Source: an uncultured Eubacteriales bacterium (GTDB lineage Bacteria; Bacillota; Clostridia; Oscillospirales; CAG-272). From it: a DNA stretch of 5,838 bases. The notes under the pieces were generated by a model. The model searched no databases. It saw nothing but the letters and a program-made list of their open reading frames with translations, and had not been told where the DNA came from. The stretch is taken from assembly GCA_902462015.1 (NCBI GenBank), contig CABPZV010000135.1:1-5838 (forward strand), read 5' to 3'. The stretch's first letter is position 1. Each line of letters begins with the position of its first letter. The translations under genes were made by a program, and so were the position numbers. This document shows, in pieces, positions 3,462 through 5,838 of the stretch.

Positions 3462-5838
3462 ATGAAAAATATGCTTATAGTCGATGGAAACAGTATACTT
3501 AACCGGGCGTTCTTTGGAATGCCGCCTCTTGTTTCTTCTGCAGGTATCCATACCGGCGCAGTTTACGGTATGATAAACATACTGCTTCCTAAAGTTGAAG
3601 AGCTTTCTCCGAATTATGCCGCCGTAGCATTTGATATGAAGGCTCCGACCTTCAGACACAAAATGTATGACGGCTACAAGGCTTCAAGGCACGGGATGCC
3701 TGATGAGCTTGCACAGCAGCTGCCGTTCGCCAAAAGGGCTATGCAGTCGCTTGGATTTAAAGTGCTGGAGCTTGAGGGATACGAAGCGGACGATCTTCTC
3801 GGAACCATGGCAAATATCGGAGAAAAATCCGGTGCAAAGGTATATATACTGACCGGAGACCGCGATTCTCTTCAGCTTATAGATGATAATGTAAACGTTC
3901 TCCTCGCCGGAACAGGTGAGACAAAGCTGTTTGACAAAACAGCTTTTACCGAAAAGTACGGCATAGATCCGTCAAGCTTCGTGGACGTAAAGGCGCTTAT
4001 GGGAGACAGCTCAGACAACATTCCCGGAATTGCCGGTATCGGAGAAAAAACCGCTTTAAAACTAATTTCGGAATGCGGATCGCTCGATGCCGTTTACGAT
4101 TCAATTGACAAAGGACTTCCTCTTCCTGTCGGCAAATCAGCGCTTGAAAAGCTGCGAGGAGGAAAGGACAGCGCATACATGTCGCTAAAGCTTGCGCTTA
4201 TTGATAAAAACGCTCCTATAAATAAGGAGATCGGCGAGCTTGAATATACCGGAATCAACAGGGAGAGCACGCTTTCACTTTTCCGTGAGCTTGAATTCGA
4301 TAAGCTTATCAAGCGACTGTCTCTTCTCGAAGCCTCCGGTAAAGCGGAGTATAGCTTTGAATATAAGGAATGTGAGGCTCCGAACCTTGTCAGCCTACAG
4401 GATGGAGAGCTGACTTCCCTTTCCATAGCGCACGAAGCAGGCGGCGCGGGCTGCGCTTTTGTCAGACGCGGAGAAACAAGACTTAAAATCCGGTATTCGT
4501 CTTTTGCTGAGATTAAAAAAATCTTTGATGACAACACAATTCTTTGCGTTTATGATTCTAAAGATACAATTAAGCTTTTGAGGAAAAACGGAATAACTCC
4601 CCGATGCGGCATATTTGACGCATCGCTCGCAGCGTATGTAATCAATCCCGGAGAAGTAACTCAGGAGCTCGCAAAAATTGCTTCTGTTTATGCCGGCTAC
4701 GATATTCCGCCTGAAAGCAGAGACGGCAATACAGAGAATTACGGTAGATTTGAAGCAGAAGCACTCTATATGCTGTATAGGCCTCTTTCAGAAAAGCTTT
4801 GCGAAGAAAAAACCGAACACATATACTATGATATCGAGCTTCCGCTCGCCCAGGTACTTGCCGATATGGAGCTTCTCGGCTTTAAGGTTGACTGCAGCGG
4901 ACTTGCAGAGTTCGGAGCAAAGCTGAGCGAAGAAGCCGACATAAGCGCAAAAAAGATTTACGCTTTAGCAGATACAGAATTCAATATAAATTCGCCCAAG
5001 CAGCTCGGAGAAATTCTTTTTGAAAAGCTTGGCCTTCCGCCAATTAAGAAAACTAAAAACGGCTACTCAACCTCGGCAGACATTCTCGAAAAGCTCCGGC
5101 CGTATCATCCGATAATCAGCGCGGTGTTCGACTACAGACAGCTCTCAAAGCTCAAATCAACCTACGCGGACGGACTGCTCAGAGCCGCCGACGATAACGG
5201 AATTATTCATACAAGCTTTAAACAGAATGTGACAGCTACAGGAAGACTTTCCTCGGTGGAACCGAATCTGCAGAATATTCCAATCCGCACCGAGCTCGGC
5301 AGACAATTCAGGCGGTACTTCATTTCACGCTCTAATGACCGTCTGCTCATCGACGCCGATTACTCTCAGATAGAGCTGCGTGTTCTGGCGCATATGGCGG
5401 ATGACAAAGCAATGCAGGAAGCATTTAAAAGCGGTGAGGATATCCATACGATTACCGCAAGCCAGGTGTTCAGAGTTCCTCTTGATTCGGTTACCCCGGA
5501 GCTGCGAAAGCGCGCAAAAGCGGTTAATTTCGGAATCGTTTACGGCATCGGAGATTTCTCTCTTGCCCAGGATATTGGAGTAACGAAGCGGCAGGCAAAG
5601 GAATATATTGAAAGCTATCTTGACCACTACAGCGGAATCAGGAATTTTATGAAGGAAATTGTAGAACAGGCCAAAGAACTCGGATATGTCACAACCCTTT
5701 ACGGCCGCAGAAGATATATTCCAGAACTTCATAGCCCGAAGGCTCCGCTGCGAGCCTTCGGAGAACGGGCAGCAATGAACAGCCCAATTCAGGGAACAGC
5801 GGCCGATATCATAAAAATTGCGATGATTGAAACAAGCC
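3462..5838 (+). CDS. polA: DNA polymerase I, 3' end beyond window
   Basis: The frame is open from the ATG at 3462 to the window edge (792 codons plus one base). The 5' nuclease domain (about 1-290) keeps its metal ligands: D8 (IVDGNS), D58 (AFDMKAPTFR), E108/D110/D111 (YEADD), D133/D135 (TGDRD), D182/D185 (MGDSSDN), then a helix-hairpin-helix (GIAGIGEKTALKL). Residues about 300-450 fill the place of the 3'-5' exonuclease but lack the DxE, NxxxD and YxxxD residues, so proofreading is probably lost, as in Bacillus and Thermus Pol I. The polymerase domain follows: TGRLSS and PNLQNIPIR, motif A D633-YSQIELR, and motif B with R682, K686, F690 and Y694. F690 is the position whose Phe disfavours dideoxynucleotides. 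The window ends after SPIQGTAADIIKIAMI, so motif C (VHDE) and roughly the last 60-90 residues are missing. It fills gaps and removes primers in replication and repair. Confidence 0.97.
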   Translation, partial: MKNMLIVDGNSILNRAFFGMPPLVSSAGIHTGAVYGMINILLPKVEELSPNYAAVAFDMKAPTFRHKMYDGYKASRHGMPDELAQQLPFAKRAMQSLGFKVLELEGYEADDLLGTMANIGEKSGAKVYILTGDRDSLQLIDDNVNVLLAGTGETKLFDKTAFTEKYGIDPSSFVDVKALMGDSSDNIPGIAGIGEKTALKLISECGSLDAVYDSIDKGLPLPVGKSALEKLRGGKDSAYMSLKLALIDKNAPINKEIGELEYTGINRESTLSLFRELEFDKLIKRLSLLEASGKAEYSFEYKECEAPNLVSLQDGELTSLSIAHEAGGAGCAFVRRGETRLKIRYSSFAEIKKIFDDNTILCVYDSKDTIKLLRKNGITPRCGIFDASLAAYVINPGEVTQELAKIASVYAGYDIPPESRDGNTENYGRFEAEALYMLYRPLSEKLCEEKTEHIYYDIELPLAQVLADMELLGFKVDCSGLAEFGAKLSEEADISAKKIYALADTEFNINSPKQLGEILFEKLGLPPIKKTKNGYSTSADILEKLRPYHPIISAVFDYRQLSKLKSTYADGLLRAADDNGIIHTSFKQNVTATGRLSSVEPNLQNIPIRTELGRQFRRYFISRSNDRLLIDADYSQIELRVLAHMADDKAMQEAFKSGEDIHTITASQVFRVPLDSVTPELRKRAKAVNFGIVYGIGDFSLAQDIGVTKRQAKEYIESYLDHYSGIRNFMKEIVEQAKELGYVTTLYGRRRYIPELHSPKAPLRAFGERAAMNSPIQGTAADIIKIAMIETS

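Overview
The window looks like chromosomal DNA from a low-to-moderate GC member of the Bacillota, most likely an uncultured gut-type clostridium. The clues are strong AGGAGG-type ribosome binding sites, sigma-A-like promoters, a WecG/TagA/CpsF glycosyltransferase and a DNA polymerase I whose proofreading domain has lost its catalytic residues. This assignment is inferred from gene content, not from a marker gene. No plasmid, phage or CRISPR gene is visible.

Layout. Positions 1-154 hold no supported gene but a run of stem-loops, including a perfect 18-bp inverted repeat; this is repeat copy E1. RNase HI (rnhA) follows on the minus strand (174-623). A 353-bp divergent intergenic region carries 11-bp tandem repeats, a second diverged copy of the same repeat (E2, 753-848), and then a clear promoter and hairpin leader for the glycosyltransferase gene (977-1774, plus). 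After a 131-bp convergent gap comes a minus-strand gene for a NYN-domain (PIN-like, LabA/DUF88-type) protein with a C-terminal winged-helix-like domain (ending at 1906, start uncertain near 3129 or 3105). A 332-bp divergent region separates it from polA (3462 to the window end, plus), which is cut off by the window before motif C.

Functional links. RNase HI and Pol I (5' nuclease plus polymerase) both act on RNA primers and R-loops in replication and repair, but they are transcribed separately here. The glycosyltransferase stands alone, with no cell-wall polymer cluster around it. The NYN protein is probably an RNA-processing or regulatory nuclease.

The least ordinary parts are: the leader of the NYN gene, where a good promoter fires straight into about 105 nt of RNA with mutually exclusive helices and a possible pseudoknot; the ambiguous, possibly AUU, start of that gene; and the two directly oriented repeat copies that bracket rnhA. 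None can be confirmed as a new system from the sequence alone, but the leader RNA and the repeat pair are the best candidates for follow-up.
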